From: JAFASC01 sp034669505
GTDB taxonomy: Bacteria; Pseudomonadota; Alphaproteobacteria; Rhizobiales; Beijerinckiaceae
DNA: 64,000 nt
Direction: 5' to 3'
NCBI GenBank assembly: GCA_034669505.1
Contig: JAXDNJ010000079.1
Span: forward strand, 1 to 64,000
The notes under the pieces were generated by a model, which made no database searches, was not told where the DNA came from, and was given only the letters and a program-made list of their open reading frames with translations. Of this stretch, positions 43,612 to 52,678 are shown piece by piece. How positions within the stretch are numbered: position 1 is the stretch's first letter; every line of letters begins with the position of its first letter. The position numbers and the translations under genes were made by a program.

Positions 43612-44612
43612 ATATCGAGTCGCAGGCGATCGGGGTGCTGATGGAACTTGAGCGGATGGCGCCGGCATGGCGGGCGTTGTGGAAGCGCTCTCCTGCGGCG
43701 AGTGTGTTTCAGTCTCCGGACTGGCTGATCCCTTGGTGGCGGCATTTCGCTCCTGGGCGGCTCATGTGCATCGCGCTCTGGAGGGGCGAAGACCTTGTCG
43801 GCTTTGCACCTTTGTACCGGGGCGAGGACAGCCGAACTCTTCTGCCGCTCGGCATATCGTTGAGCGATTACCTTGATGTTCTCATAGCAGAAAAGAGCGA
43901 AGTTGCCGTCCGTCTTGCGATGCAGGCGGGAATTGTTCGAGCGTTCGGCTGTACCGGGATTTGCTTTCCAGACGTCGCGCCGAATGCTGCCATCCTCTCG
44001 CTGACAGTGAACGGATTTCGCCTCGACAAGGTCGCGGGACAGCCAGTCCCTGAGCTTGCACTTGGCCCTGCCGGCAATCCCCTCAAAAATGTACCCGCGC
44101 ATCAGCGGCAAAACCTGCGCACGGCAGAAAATCGGGCACGTCGGCGCGAGTGCATTGTGAGCGATGTTGCCGCCGAACATCTCTCGCGATTCATCCCTGC
44201 GCTCATGCAGCTCCATTCCGCTCGACAACAGCAGCTCGGGCATGAAGGGCTCGCCAAAGACATGCGGGTGCTTCCCTTCTTTACCGAGGCATTCGGCGCG
44301 ATCGCGCGCGAGTGCGTCGTTCGCGCCTATTCGCTTGAGTGCGAAGCGCGCCTGATCGGCGGCTATCTCGGCTTCCTTCATAGCGGCCGCGCCAGCTACT
44401 ATCTCGGCGGCTTCGACCCGGCTTTCGCATTCGAGAGCCCCGGCACGATCCTGATCGGGCATGCGATGCGCTGCGCGGCACTTGAGGGTGCGCAGACCTT
44501 CGATTTTCTTCGTGGCGCCGAGCCGTATAAATATGCGTGGGGCGCGCGCGATCGGCAGCTCGCGTCCGTTTCCTTCGCGCGCCGGTTCAGCGATGTCGAA
44601 TTGGCCTCCTGA
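43608..44612 (+). CDS. FemAB/GNAT-type acyltransferase (BioF2-like domain)
   Basis: The 334-residue protein starts at a GTG overlapping the previous stop. It has FQSPDWLIPWWRHFAPGRL near the N-terminus, a central QRQNLRTAENRARR region, and YYLGGFDPAFAFESPGTILIGHAMRCA in the C-terminal half, which is the pattern of the FemAB-like acetyltransferase_6 family. Such proteins in polysaccharide clusters acylate or aminoacylate sugars. Here it may decorate the glycan. It overlaps the next methyltransferase by 20 bp. Confidence 0.78.
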   Translation: MNIESQAIGVLMELERMAPAWRALWKRSPAASVFQSPDWLIPWWRHFAPGRLMCIALWRGEDLVGFAPLYRGEDSRTLLPLGISLSDYLDVLIAEKSEVAVRLAMQAGIVRAFGCTGICFPDVAPNAAILSLTVNGFRLDKVAGQPVPELALGPAGNPLKNVPAHQRQNLRTAENRARRRECIVSDVAAEHLSRFIPALMQLHSARQQQLGHEGLAKDMRVLPFFTEAFGAIARECVVRAYSLECEARLIGGYLGFLHSGRASYYLGGFDPAFAFESPGTILIGHAMRCAALEGAQTFDFLRGAEPYKYAWGARDRQLASVSFARRFSDVELAS

Positions 44613-45561
44613 TTGGCTGCGTGCCTATCCTTCATCGGTGCAGGACACGTTGGATGCGGCCCTCAGTGGCAGCCTCGATCCTCCGATCGTCCTCACGCGG
44701 CTGTTTCTGCAGCTCGGAGATGCCGACGCGATCTCATCGCTGCTCTCGCGCGCCGAATCGGAAAGGCGCGCCGCGGCTGATGCCGAGGGTGGTGATCGAT
44801 TCGAGGCGATCCGCGATCTCCTCTCCGGCCATCCCACAGCCTTCGGCAAAATGCGCGACGTTCTCGCGACCCTGCACGGCGAGCACTCGCATAAATCCGT
44901 GGACATAGCTTCCGTAGCCGCGGCTTTCGACGCCGCCGTGGAACTCTCGCCCACGGCGAGCGTCGCGCTCTATTCGCTTGGTGAGGTGAGGCTTCTCGCA
45001 AGTGCGACGCTGGAAATCGTGCTCCTCCTGAAGGAACGCAAGCTCATTTCGGGTAAGGCGCGGGTATTTGAGATCGGTTGCGGTATCGGCCGCTTCGCCC
45101 AGGCACTCGCGGACGAGGTCAGATCGTTCACCGGAACCGACCTATCGAAGAACATGATCCGCGTCGCGCGCGAGGGCTGCGCCGATCTGCCGAACGTCAC
45201 CTTTTCCGTGACCTCAGGTCGCGATCTCCGCGACCATCCCGACGGCAGCTTCGATCTCGTTCTCGCGGTCGACTCTTTTCCCTACATCGTTGCGACGCAA
45301 CCCGGCCTCGCAGAGCTGCACATAGCGGAATCGGCACGCGTGCTCGCGCCGGGCGGCAGTCTCGCCATCTTTAATTTTTCCTACGAGGAGGATTTCGGTG
45401 CCAGCCGCGACAGGCTGCGACGCATTTCCGGTGAGGTCGGTTTTAACCTGGTCGCCGCCGAGCCGACACCGCTGCGCAGCTGGGATGGCAGCCTTTTTCA
45501 CCTACGAAAGCAGAGCAGCCTCTCGCAAGATCGGGGTTGCCGAACCGGTTTGTCCCGCTAA
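44593..45561 (+). CDS. Class I SAM-dependent methyltransferase with N-terminal extension
   Basis: From the ATG at 44593 the protein is 322 residues. Residues of about 1-135 are helical with no recognised motif. The methyltransferase core follows with VFEIGCGIGRFAQALADEV, TGTDLSKNMIRVAREG and ARVLAPGGSLAIFNFSYEED. It is expected to methylate a small molecule or the glycan. The frame continues left to 44461 but that part is antisense-like overlap. Last catalytic gene before the exporter; 24 bp separate them. Confidence 0.82.
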   Translation: MSNWPPDWLRAYPSSVQDTLDAALSGSLDPPIVLTRLFLQLGDADAISSLLSRAESERRAAADAEGGDRFEAIRDLLSGHPTAFGKMRDVLATLHGEHSHKSVDIASVAAAFDAAVELSPTASVALYSLGEVRLLASATLEIVLLLKERKLISGKARVFEIGCGIGRFAQALADEVRSFTGTDLSKNMIRVAREGCADLPNVTFSVTSGRDLRDHPDGSFDLVLAVDSFPYIVATQPGLAELHIAESARVLAPGGSLAIFNFSYEEDFGASRDRLRRISGEVGFNLVAAEPTPLRSWDGSLFHLRKQSSLSQDRGCRTGLSR

Positions 45562-45585
45562 GAACCTCATCATTCCCAAGGAAGA

Positions 45586-47073
45586 ATGATGACGGACGGT
45601 TCTGGCGGCGTGACATCTCTGGAGCATCGGGAGATTCTCTCAATCATTTTAGGGCTCCTGCTGGCGATGCTGCTGGCTGCGCTGGATCAGACGATCGTCG
45701 CGACCGCGATGCCGACGATTGGCCAGGACCTGCACGATATCGAACACCTGCCGTGGATCGTCACGGCATATCTGCTCGCATCCACAGCCGTGACCCCGCT
45801 CTACGGAAAGCTAAGCGACATTCATGGACGAAGGCCGGTTCTCCTCGTCGCGATTTCGACTTTCATTATCGGGTCCATCGCCTGCGCGCTTGCGCCTTCA
45901 ATGCTCATCCTAATCCTTGCCCGCGGCTTGCAAGGCATCGGCGGCGGCGGCCTCATATCGCTCGCGCAAACGATCATCGCCGACATCGTGTCGCCACGCG
46001 AGCGGGGACGCTATCAGGTCTATATCGCGAGCGTGTTCATCACATCGAGTTTGGCCGGCCCGGTTCTCGGCGGCTTTTTCGCCGAGCATGTGCACTGGTC
46101 GGCGATTTTCTGGATCAATTTGCCGCTCGGTCTCGGCGCATTCGCGATGACGTATTCGAAGTTGAAGCGGCTGCCGCGCCACCAGCGGCCCCACAAGCTC
46201 GACCTCATCGGGGCTGCGTTTCTGGTCACAGCTTCAACGAGCCTGCTGCTGGCTCTGACATGGGGCGGCGTGCGGTACCCGTGGTTCTCGATTGAGATGG
46301 CACTTCTGCTTCTGCTGTCCACTTCTTTCTGGGTGACGTTCTTCGTTCGCACGCAAATGGCGAGCGAGCCGCTGATCCCGGTCAGCGTTCTGCAGAATCA
46401 GGTGGTGCGCACGGGAACGCTGTCGGCAAGTCTTGCCATGGGGACGTTCATTGGCCTCTCGATCTACATGCCGATCTATTTCGAAGGTATCGGAAAATTG
46501 TCCGCCAGCGGCTCGGGTTTGGCGTTAATTCCGCTGATGGTCGGAACGGTCGTCGGCGCGACGATATCCGGCCGCTCGATGACGCATATCTCGCACTACA
46601 AACGCCTGCCGCTGATCGCGCTGATCTTTTCGCTCGCCGCGACGGCGGCGATGGCATACGCGCAGCGATATCCGCTGGTGCTGATCGAAATCCTGCTCGC
46701 AACGATCAGCATTGGGCTCGGTACGGTTCTGCCGGTGACGACTGTCGCGATCCAGAACGCTGTCGGCGTGCACGAGCTTGGCACGGCAACGGCAAGCATG
46801 AACTTCTTCCGCCAGCTTGGTGGCGCTTTCATCGTCGCGGTTTTCGGCACGATCGTTTTGAACGGTGCGGGCATCGCAGGCGCCGACCTCACGCATGGCA
46901 TCGTGGAGACGCCTGAACTTGTGCGCGCCTTTCGCGCGGTGTTTCTGACGGCGACGGGCGGCGTGCTCGTATGCATGCTCTTTCTATTGCGGATGGAAGA
47001 GAAGCCCCTGCTCGAGCGCCGCCCCGACCCGCTGGCGGAAAGCGGCGTCGAGCTTACACCGCAGGAGGACTAG
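45586..47073 (+). CDS. MFS transporter, DHA2/EmrB-type drug or metabolite exporter
   Basis: The 495-residue protein has about 14 membrane segments. Motif D1 reads LDQTIVATAMPTIGQDL and motif A reads GKLSDIHGRRPVLL, typical of 14-helix proton-driven exporters. ATG start preceded by AAGGAAG. It closes the plus-strand glycan cluster, so it could export the product or a precursor; it could also be an unrelated drug pump. It converges on the Hpt protein gene with only a 10-bp gap. Confidence 0.9.
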   Translation: MMTDGSGGVTSLEHREILSIILGLLLAMLLAALDQTIVATAMPTIGQDLHDIEHLPWIVTAYLLASTAVTPLYGKLSDIHGRRPVLLVAISTFIIGSIACALAPSMLILILARGLQGIGGGGLISLAQTIIADIVSPRERGRYQVYIASVFITSSLAGPVLGGFFAEHVHWSAIFWINLPLGLGAFAMTYSKLKRLPRHQRPHKLDLIGAAFLVTASTSLLLALTWGGVRYPWFSIEMALLLLLSTSFWVTFFVRTQMASEPLIPVSVLQNQVVRTGTLSASLAMGTFIGLSIYMPIYFEGIGKLSASGSGLALIPLMVGTVVGATISGRSMTHISHYKRLPLIALIFSLAATAAMAYAQRYPLVLIEILLATISIGLGTVLPVTTVAIQNAVGVHELGTATASMNFFRQLGGAFIVAVFGTIVLNGAGIAGADLTHGIVETPELVRAFRAVFLTATGGVLVCMLFLLRMEEKPLLERRPDPLAESGVELTPQED

Positions 47074-47083
47074 GCAGGCGCCC

Positions 47084-48241
47084 TTACGCGGCCTTGCTGT
47101 CGGGTCCGGCGCCGCCGTGATCTGGGTGCAGCATCGGCGCGAGCGCGCCGCGCACGCGCTCGAACTCTTCTTCCAGCATTTGCATATATTGCGAGCCGGA
47201 AGCTGCGATTTCCTGTGCGTCGAGGTCGCGCCAGGCGAGACACATGCGATAGACGTTTTGCGCGCCGACATTGGCGGCACAGCTGCGCAGGGCGTGCGCC
47301 TGCTCACGGAACGCCTTTTGATCGCGCGATGCGATTGCGGCGGAGAGACTTGCCAATACGGAGGCGGCGTCCGCTACGAATTGCGCGACGATGTCGCGCA
47401 CAAAATCGCGTCCGCCAAGGCTTTCCAGGTCTCCCAGCGCGCGCGAGTCGAGCGGCTCGGCTTCGAGCCGCGGTACTTCCCGGTGAGGAGCGGTCCGCGG
47501 TTGTGAGCTCGCCCTGGCGGTACGGGGCGCGATGAGCTCCGCCGCCTTGCGCGCAAGATCGCGTGGGACAATCGGCATTGCTACGATTGCGTCTGCTGCC
47601 AATTCAGCGGCTTCGCTCTCTGTATCAGCCAATGCCAGGAGGGGTATTCCTTTCTCCTGCAATAATGCCCGAACGTCCGAGGACCGACGGCTTGCGAGCC
47701 AGGCTGCGTCAGCGATCGCGATATCGTATGCGTTGCTGCCAAGCGCATCCCGCGCCGCCGATTCGTCAGTCACGCAATGACAGGCGATGCCGCCTTTTGC
47801 GAGACTGTTTTCGACGATCGCTTGAATCGTGAGAGTATCCTGAACAACCAGCGCGCGCGGCATCTGCGGATCGGCAGAAGTTGCTCGGTCCTGGATTTCG
47901 GGTGTGGAAACCGGGTTTCGGCGGTCGTCGCCTCTTTGCTCCTGCCTTGGCTCTTGCGCGGCCGCGGTGAGCAAGTTGCGCAGCGAAAAAAGAATGCAGG
48001 CCGAAAGCGCGAACAGCCCCAGGCAGACGGTCACGGCATAACCCGGCTCCGCCGTCCAGACCTGCATCGGCATCATCCCGGCGATCGAAAACAGCTGGAT
48101 TAAAAGGGCTGCGGCGATAAAGCCGTTCGCGCTCTTATGGATGCTGAACGGGAACAGCCGGCGCGCTTTGGCCATCATTCCGGCAGAGTGATCGTCAGTG
48201 CCATGTTCACCGGGCGACGTCGGAAGCGGCAGAATGAACAT
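47084..48241 (-). CDS. Membrane protein with degenerate receiver and Hpt domain
   Basis: This 385-residue protein has two membrane helices (about 40-60 and 68-88) and a receiver-like domain (about 128-238). Only the presumed phospho-acceptor D178 remains: the N-terminal acid pair reads QD and the usual Lys-Pro reads MP. An intact Hpt domain follows with H316 in HALRSCAANVG. It lacks a kinase domain. It could be a phosphotransfer module for a separate kinase. It starts 8 bp after the REC-GGDEF-EAL gene, so they form an operon. An internal ATG pair near 48178 is an alternative start. Confidence 0.72.
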   Translation of the reverse strand: MFILPLPTSPGEHGTDDHSAGMMAKARRLFPFSIHKSANGFIAAALLIQLFSIAGMMPMQVWTAEPGYAVTVCLGLFALSACILFSLRNLLTAAAQEPRQEQRGDDRRNPVSTPEIQDRATSADPQMPRALVVQDTLTIQAIVENSLAKGGIACHCVTDESAARDALGSNAYDIAIADAAWLASRRSSDVRALLQEKGIPLLALADTESEAAELAADAIVAMPIVPRDLARKAAELIAPRTARASSQPRTAPHREVPRLEAEPLDSRALGDLESLGGRDFVRDIVAQFVADAASVLASLSAAIASRDQKAFREQAHALRSCAANVGAQNVYRMCLAWRDLDAQEIAASGSQYMQMLEEEFERVRGALAPMLHPDHGGAGPDSKAA

Positions 48242-48249
48242 GGCTGCAC

Positions 48250-50397
48250 TCAGGCTATACGTGCGAACGGCATGTCGGCGGCAAGCACCTGCCGGAACTG
48301 GTGCGCGGGCATGGGCCGCCCGAAATAATAGCCCTGCACCTCATCGCATCCTTCTTCTCGCAGCTTGGCGAGCTGGTCCGCCGTTTCGACACCTTCGGCG
48401 ACGACCACCAGTTCGAGGCTGTGGCCAAGCGTCACGATCGCCCGGACGATGGCGGCGTCGTTCGGATCGTGCGCCATGTTGCGCACGAAGCTCTGATCGA
48501 TCTTGATCCGAGTGACCGGCAAACGCTTGACGTAGCTCAGCGAGGAGTAGCCCGTGCCAAAGTCGTCGATCGAGATGCCTACACCTAGCTCGAGCAGCTG
48601 ACGCAAGTCCTGGGCGACGGACTCCAGATCCTCCATCAGAATGCTTTCGGTGAGCTCCAGGTCGAGACGGCCCGGTTCGAGCCCGGTCTCACCAAGAACC
48701 TGCGCAACGAGAAGCGGGACCGACCGGCGTCGGAACTGGATGGGCGACAGGTTGACGCTCACGCGGGGACGATCGATGCCGCCACGCTGCCACGTTTTTG
48801 CCTCGCGGCAGGCCTCGCGCAACACCCATTCGCTGATTGGCAGAATGAGGCCGTTCTCTTCCGCGCGCGAGAGGAAAACGCCGGGTCCGACGATTCCGAG
48901 GCCCGGCCTGTTCCATCGCAGTAACGCCTCGGCGCCGACAACGCGGCCGCCGGCGAGATCGACTTGCGGCTGGTAGAACAAGACAAACTGATTTTCGGCA
49001 ACCGCAGTTCTGAGTTCTGCATCGAGGTTGGCGGCATGCCGCGCTCGCGCCTGCATGTCGGCCGCGTAGAAGCAAAAGGCGTTGCCGCCCTCGGCCTTCG
49101 CTTTGTACATTGCGAGGTCGGCGTTCTTGAGCAGATCTTCGGCGTCCGCGCCGTCTGCCGGATGCACCGCAATGCCGACGCTGGCAGTTGTCGTGACCCG
49201 GCCCGACTCGAACCCGGTGAAGTTCTGTACCACTTCGGTGATGCGCTGGGCGAACTCGGCCGCGTCGTCGCCGGTGGAAACATTCGTCTGCAGAATCGCA
49301 AATTCGTCACCGCCCAACCGGGCGAGCACATCGGCCTCACGCATATGGATCTGCAGCCGCTGCGCGATCAGCTTGAGGAATCTGTCGCCGGCCGAATGCC
49401 CGTAGAGATCATTGACTGCCTTGAAGCCGTCGAGGTCGAGAAGGTGAAGCGCAAAGAGCTGGTCGCCGCGGCGAGCCCGCGTGATCAAGTTGCGCAGCCG
49501 CTCCTGCAAGAGCGTGCGATTTGGCAAGTCCGTCAGCGGATCGTGGTGCGCGAGATGATGGAGATGCGCCTCGTTCTCTTTCCGCGCCGTTATATCGAGC
49601 GCACTGGTCAGGACGCCGGTGACGTTATTGGCATTGTCCTTGAGCGGTGACTTCGTCGTGACAAAGAATCGCTTGCGCCCCGTACTATCGGTGAGTTGCT
49701 CTTCGAAGCTTGGAAGCGCGGTGCCCGTGTCGAAGACCATGCGATCAAGCGCTATGCTTCGTGCACCGCTCTCCTCGCCCAGCATCAGAGACGCCGGTTT
49801 GTCGACGCAATCAACGTGATCCAAACCGAAGAATTTGGTCTGGCAAGCATTCACGAAGAGAATCCTTCCGTCGTGGCCGCTGGCACTGATCATCACCGGC
49901 AACGTATCGATGACCTGCGCCAACCGCTCTGACGAATCCCGCAGGGCCATCTCGCGCGAGCGCTCGCTATGTTCGAGTTCCCGCTCCAGAGTATTGGCAC
50001 GATTGGCGAGCAAGAGCTGGTGTTTGCGGATGGTCAGCAGATTGCGCGCGCGCGTGATGAATTCATAATGATCGACGGGAGAATGGAGGAAATCCGTTGC
50101 GCCGGCCTCGAGTGCGCGCAACCGGAAGCTTCTCTCCTCGTAGACGGTGATGACCACGACGGGAATTTCCGAGCCATGGTCCATCGCCCGGAAACGCCGA
50201 ATGAACTCCGCACCATCCAGGTGAGGCATCTTATAATCTGTGATGATAAGATCGGGCGTGTGATTTTGCAGCCAGTCCAGGGCTTCAAGCGGATCGCCAA
50301 ACGCCCGCACCTCGACTTCCGGTTCGATCGAAGCCGCAAGTTTCGAAAAGATGTTCCGGTTTGTTACACGATCGTCGACGATTACTATTATCGACAT
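48250..50397 (-). CDS. Response regulator with PAS, GGDEF and EAL domains
   Basis: The 715-residue cytosolic protein has a receiver domain (residues 1-125, MSIIVIVDDRVTNRNIF, DLIITDYKMPHLDG), a PAS domain (about 190-300, RILFVNACQTKFFG), a diguanylate cyclase domain with LARLGGDEFAIL, and a phosphodiesterase domain with GAEALLRWNRPG, EDLESVAQDL and DDFGTGYSSL. Both catalytic motifs look intact, so it could make or break cyclic di-GMP under control of phosphorylation. Start chosen at the ATG 50397; a GTG at 50451 adds 18 residues. First gene of a two-gene operon. Confidence 0.93.
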   Translation of the reverse strand: MSIIVIVDDRVTNRNIFSKLAASIEPEVEVRAFGDPLEALDWLQNHTPDLIITDYKMPHLDGAEFIRRFRAMDHGSEIPVVVITVYEERSFRLRALEAGATDFLHSPVDHYEFITRARNLLTIRKHQLLLANRANTLERELEHSERSREMALRDSSERLAQVIDTLPVMISASGHDGRILFVNACQTKFFGLDHVDCVDKPASLMLGEESGARSIALDRMVFDTGTALPSFEEQLTDSTGRKRFFVTTKSPLKDNANNVTGVLTSALDITARKENEAHLHHLAHHDPLTDLPNRTLLQERLRNLITRARRGDQLFALHLLDLDGFKAVNDLYGHSAGDRFLKLIAQRLQIHMREADVLARLGGDEFAILQTNVSTGDDAAEFAQRITEVVQNFTGFESGRVTTTASVGIAVHPADGADAEDLLKNADLAMYKAKAEGGNAFCFYAADMQARARHAANLDAELRTAVAENQFVLFYQPQVDLAGGRVVGAEALLRWNRPGLGIVGPGVFLSRAEENGLILPISEWVLREACREAKTWQRGGIDRPRVSVNLSPIQFRRRSVPLLVAQVLGETGLEPGRLDLELTESILMEDLESVAQDLRQLLELGVGISIDDFGTGYSSLSYVKRLPVTRIKIDQSFVRNMAHDPNDAAIVRAIVTLGHSLELVVVAEGVETADQLAKLREEGCDEVQGYYFGRPMPAHQFRQVLAADMPFARIA

Positions 50398-50552
50398 CAG
50401 CCCCAGCTCGCTCGCGGACCTCGCGTCTGCTCCCGACGGTCCGATCGACACAATGCCCGGATATAATTAAGGGAATCCCAACCGGAGCTGGCCGCAGCGG
50501 GTACTTCGGCTGGCGCTGAAGGCCGGGAACGGACAGGAGGGGCGAGGGACTG

Positions 50553-51944
50553 ATGGACATCGGCGACCTCTCGGCGATCGAACTCGCGGACCGCTTTGCC
50601 AAGCGCAGCCTGTCCCCGGTCGAGGCGCTCCGCGCGGTGCTCGCGGCGGTCCAGCGATGGGAACCGCATCTGAAGGCGACCTATGCGATTGATCCTGAAG
50701 GGGCTTACACTGCGGCCCGCGCTTCCGAGGCGCGCCGGCGTGGCGGCCGTCCGCTGAGCCAGCTCGATGGCGTTCCGGTCACGGTCAAGGAGAACATCGC
50801 TTCAAAAGGCGTTCCGGTCCCGCTCGGGACACTTGCAACAACCCTTGTCGCAGCCGCGGAAGATGCTCCGCCGGTTGCCCGCTTGCGGGAAGCTGGCGCG
50901 GTTATTTTTTCGAAAACAACGATGCCCGACTACGGCATGCTGTCGTCGAGCCTATCGAGCTTCCACCCGCTGACCCGCAACCCCTGGGACTTGGCGAAGA
51001 CGCCTGGCGGTTCATCGAGCGGGGCAGGGGCGGGGGCGGCGGCCGGCTACGGGCCGCTGCATATCGGGACGGACATTGGCGGTTCGGTCCGGCTCCCGGC
51101 GGCCTGGTGCGGGATTTTCGCGTTGAAGCCGAGCCTCGGGCGGATTCCGATCGATCCTCCCTATATGGGGCGGGTCGTGGGGCCGATGACCCGCAACGTC
51201 GCCGATGCCGCACGCCTGATGGCGGTGCTCGCCCGGCCCGACGACCGCGATCACATGAGCCTGCCGCCCTCCGAACTCGACTGGGAGCGCCTCGATCGGG
51301 ACGTGAGAGATGTCCGCATCGGCTATTGCCCCGATATCGGCAGCGGCCTCGCGGTCAACCCGGAAGTTGGCGCCGCAGTGGAGGCTGCGGTCCGCATTTT
51401 CCAGCAGGCGGGCGCGATCGTCGAGCCGCTGGCGCCGTTCGTGACGACCGAGATGATCGAGGGGCTCGACCGTTTCTGGCGCGCGCGTGCTTATTCGGAG
51501 ATGGCGAAACTGCCGGCAAGCACCGCCGGGAAGGTACTGCCGTTCATTCGAGCGTGGGTGCAAAAGGCCAGCGCCTATTCCGGTGAAGACGTCTTTTCCG
51601 GCTATGCGCAGACATTCGCGCTCCGGAAAGCCGCCAACGACGCAACGCGCGCGTTCGATTACGTGCTGACGCCGACCGTCTCAATCGTGGCCTTTGATGC
51701 CGAATTGCCGTGCCCGACCAACGATCCCGACCGGCCCTTCGAGCACATCGCCTTTACAGCGCCATTCAATATGTCCGAACAGCCGGCGGCCTCGATCAAT
51801 TGCGGCTATACCGCAGCCGGCCTGCCGATCGGATTGCAAATCGTCGGGCGGCGCTTCGACGATCTCGGGGTTCTGCAGATGTCCCGCGCCTGGGAGCGCA
51901 TGCGGCCGCCGCAGCGTCCCTGGCCCAAGCCGCCGCCGGCTTGA
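50553..51944 (+). CDS. Amidase signature family protein
   Basis: The 463-residue protein has the amidase-signature triad: the lysine in VTVKENIA, and the cis-serine and nucleophile serine in GGSSSGAGAGAAAGY and GTDIGGSVRLPA. It hydrolyses an amide to acid and ammonia; the specific substrate cannot be given. It is not gatA-like in context because gatB/gatC are absent. ATG preceded by AGGAGGGGCGAGG. It converges on the dienelactone hydrolase gene. Confidence 0.92.
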   Translation: MDIGDLSAIELADRFAKRSLSPVEALRAVLAAVQRWEPHLKATYAIDPEGAYTAARASEARRRGGRPLSQLDGVPVTVKENIASKGVPVPLGTLATTLVAAAEDAPPVARLREAGAVIFSKTTMPDYGMLSSSLSSFHPLTRNPWDLAKTPGGSSSGAGAGAAAGYGPLHIGTDIGGSVRLPAAWCGIFALKPSLGRIPIDPPYMGRVVGPMTRNVADAARLMAVLARPDDRDHMSLPPSELDWERLDRDVRDVRIGYCPDIGSGLAVNPEVGAAVEAAVRIFQQAGAIVEPLAPFVTTEMIEGLDRFWRARAYSEMAKLPASTAGKVLPFIRAWVQKASAYSGEDVFSGYAQTFALRKAANDATRAFDYVLTPTVSIVAFDAELPCPTNDPDRPFEHIAFTAPFNMSEQPAASINCGYTAAGLPIGLQIVGRRFDDLGVLQMSRAWERMRPPQRPWPKPPPA

Positions 51945-51950
51945 ACGAAT

Positions 51951-52619
51951 TCAGCCGAGGTTTTCGGCGAGAAAAGCGAAGGTACGCGCTTGCGCTTCCT
52001 TGGCGCTCTTCGCGTCATAGCTCTCGCGTTCGTCGCAATTGAAACCGTGGTCGGCCGGATAAACGAACACGGGAATCTCCGGATGCGCGGCTCTGATCTT
52101 CTCGACGTCGCTCAGCGGGATATGCTTGTCGCGCTCGCCGAAATGCAGCATCACCGGCGCGCGCGGCTGCTCGTTCAGCATGCCGGCGATGCCGCCGCCA
52201 TAATATCCGACCGCTGCGGAAATACCGGACAGGCGCGTCGCCGCGGCCCAGGCGAGCGAGCCGCCCCAGCAATAGCCGACGACGCCGACGCTACCGCCGG
52301 CCGATGCGAGAGCCACGGCAGCTTCGATGTCGGCAAGCGTCTCGTCGAGTTTAGTCTTGCTGCGGATCTCCATCGCACGTGGACGGTCGGCCTCGCTGTA
52401 GCCTAGTTCCACGCCCGGCTCGACGCGATCGAACAAGGCGGGTGCGATGGCAAGATATCCCGTCGCGGCGTAGCGGTCGGCGACGGTACGTATGTGGTGA
52501 TTGACGCCGAAAATCTCCTGCAGCACGACGATGCCGCCTTTCGGCTCGTCCGCTGGGGCAGACCGATAAGCGCCGATCGTGGCCCCGTCCTTCGCAGTCA
52601 GATTGATATTCTCACCCAT
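51951..52619 (-). CDS. Dienelactone hydrolase family protein
   Basis: From the ATG at 52619 (GGAGGAAGGC upstream) the protein is 222 residues, the normal size. The catalytic triad is in place: the nucleophile cysteine in GYCWGGSLAW, the aspartate in GERDKHIPLSD and the histidine in ADHGFN. The family opens dienelactones in chloroaromatic breakdown, but most chromosomal copies act on unknown ester or lactone substrates. The frame upstream to 52700 overlaps the next gene and was not used. Confidence 0.9.
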   Translation of the reverse strand: MGENINLTAKDGATIGAYRSAPADEPKGGIVVLQEIFGVNHHIRTVADRYAATGYLAIAPALFDRVEPGVELGYSEADRPRAMEIRSKTKLDETLADIEAAVALASAGGSVGVVGYCWGGSLAWAAATRLSGISAAVGYYGGGIAGMLNEQPRAPVMLHFGERDKHIPLSDVEKIRAAHPEIPVFVYPADHGFNCDERESYDAKSAKEAQARTFAFLAENLG

Positions 52620-52678
52620 GCCGCCTTCCTCCGCCGCTTCGGATATACTTCGAGCTGATTTCTTGCGCGAGCCGCGCA

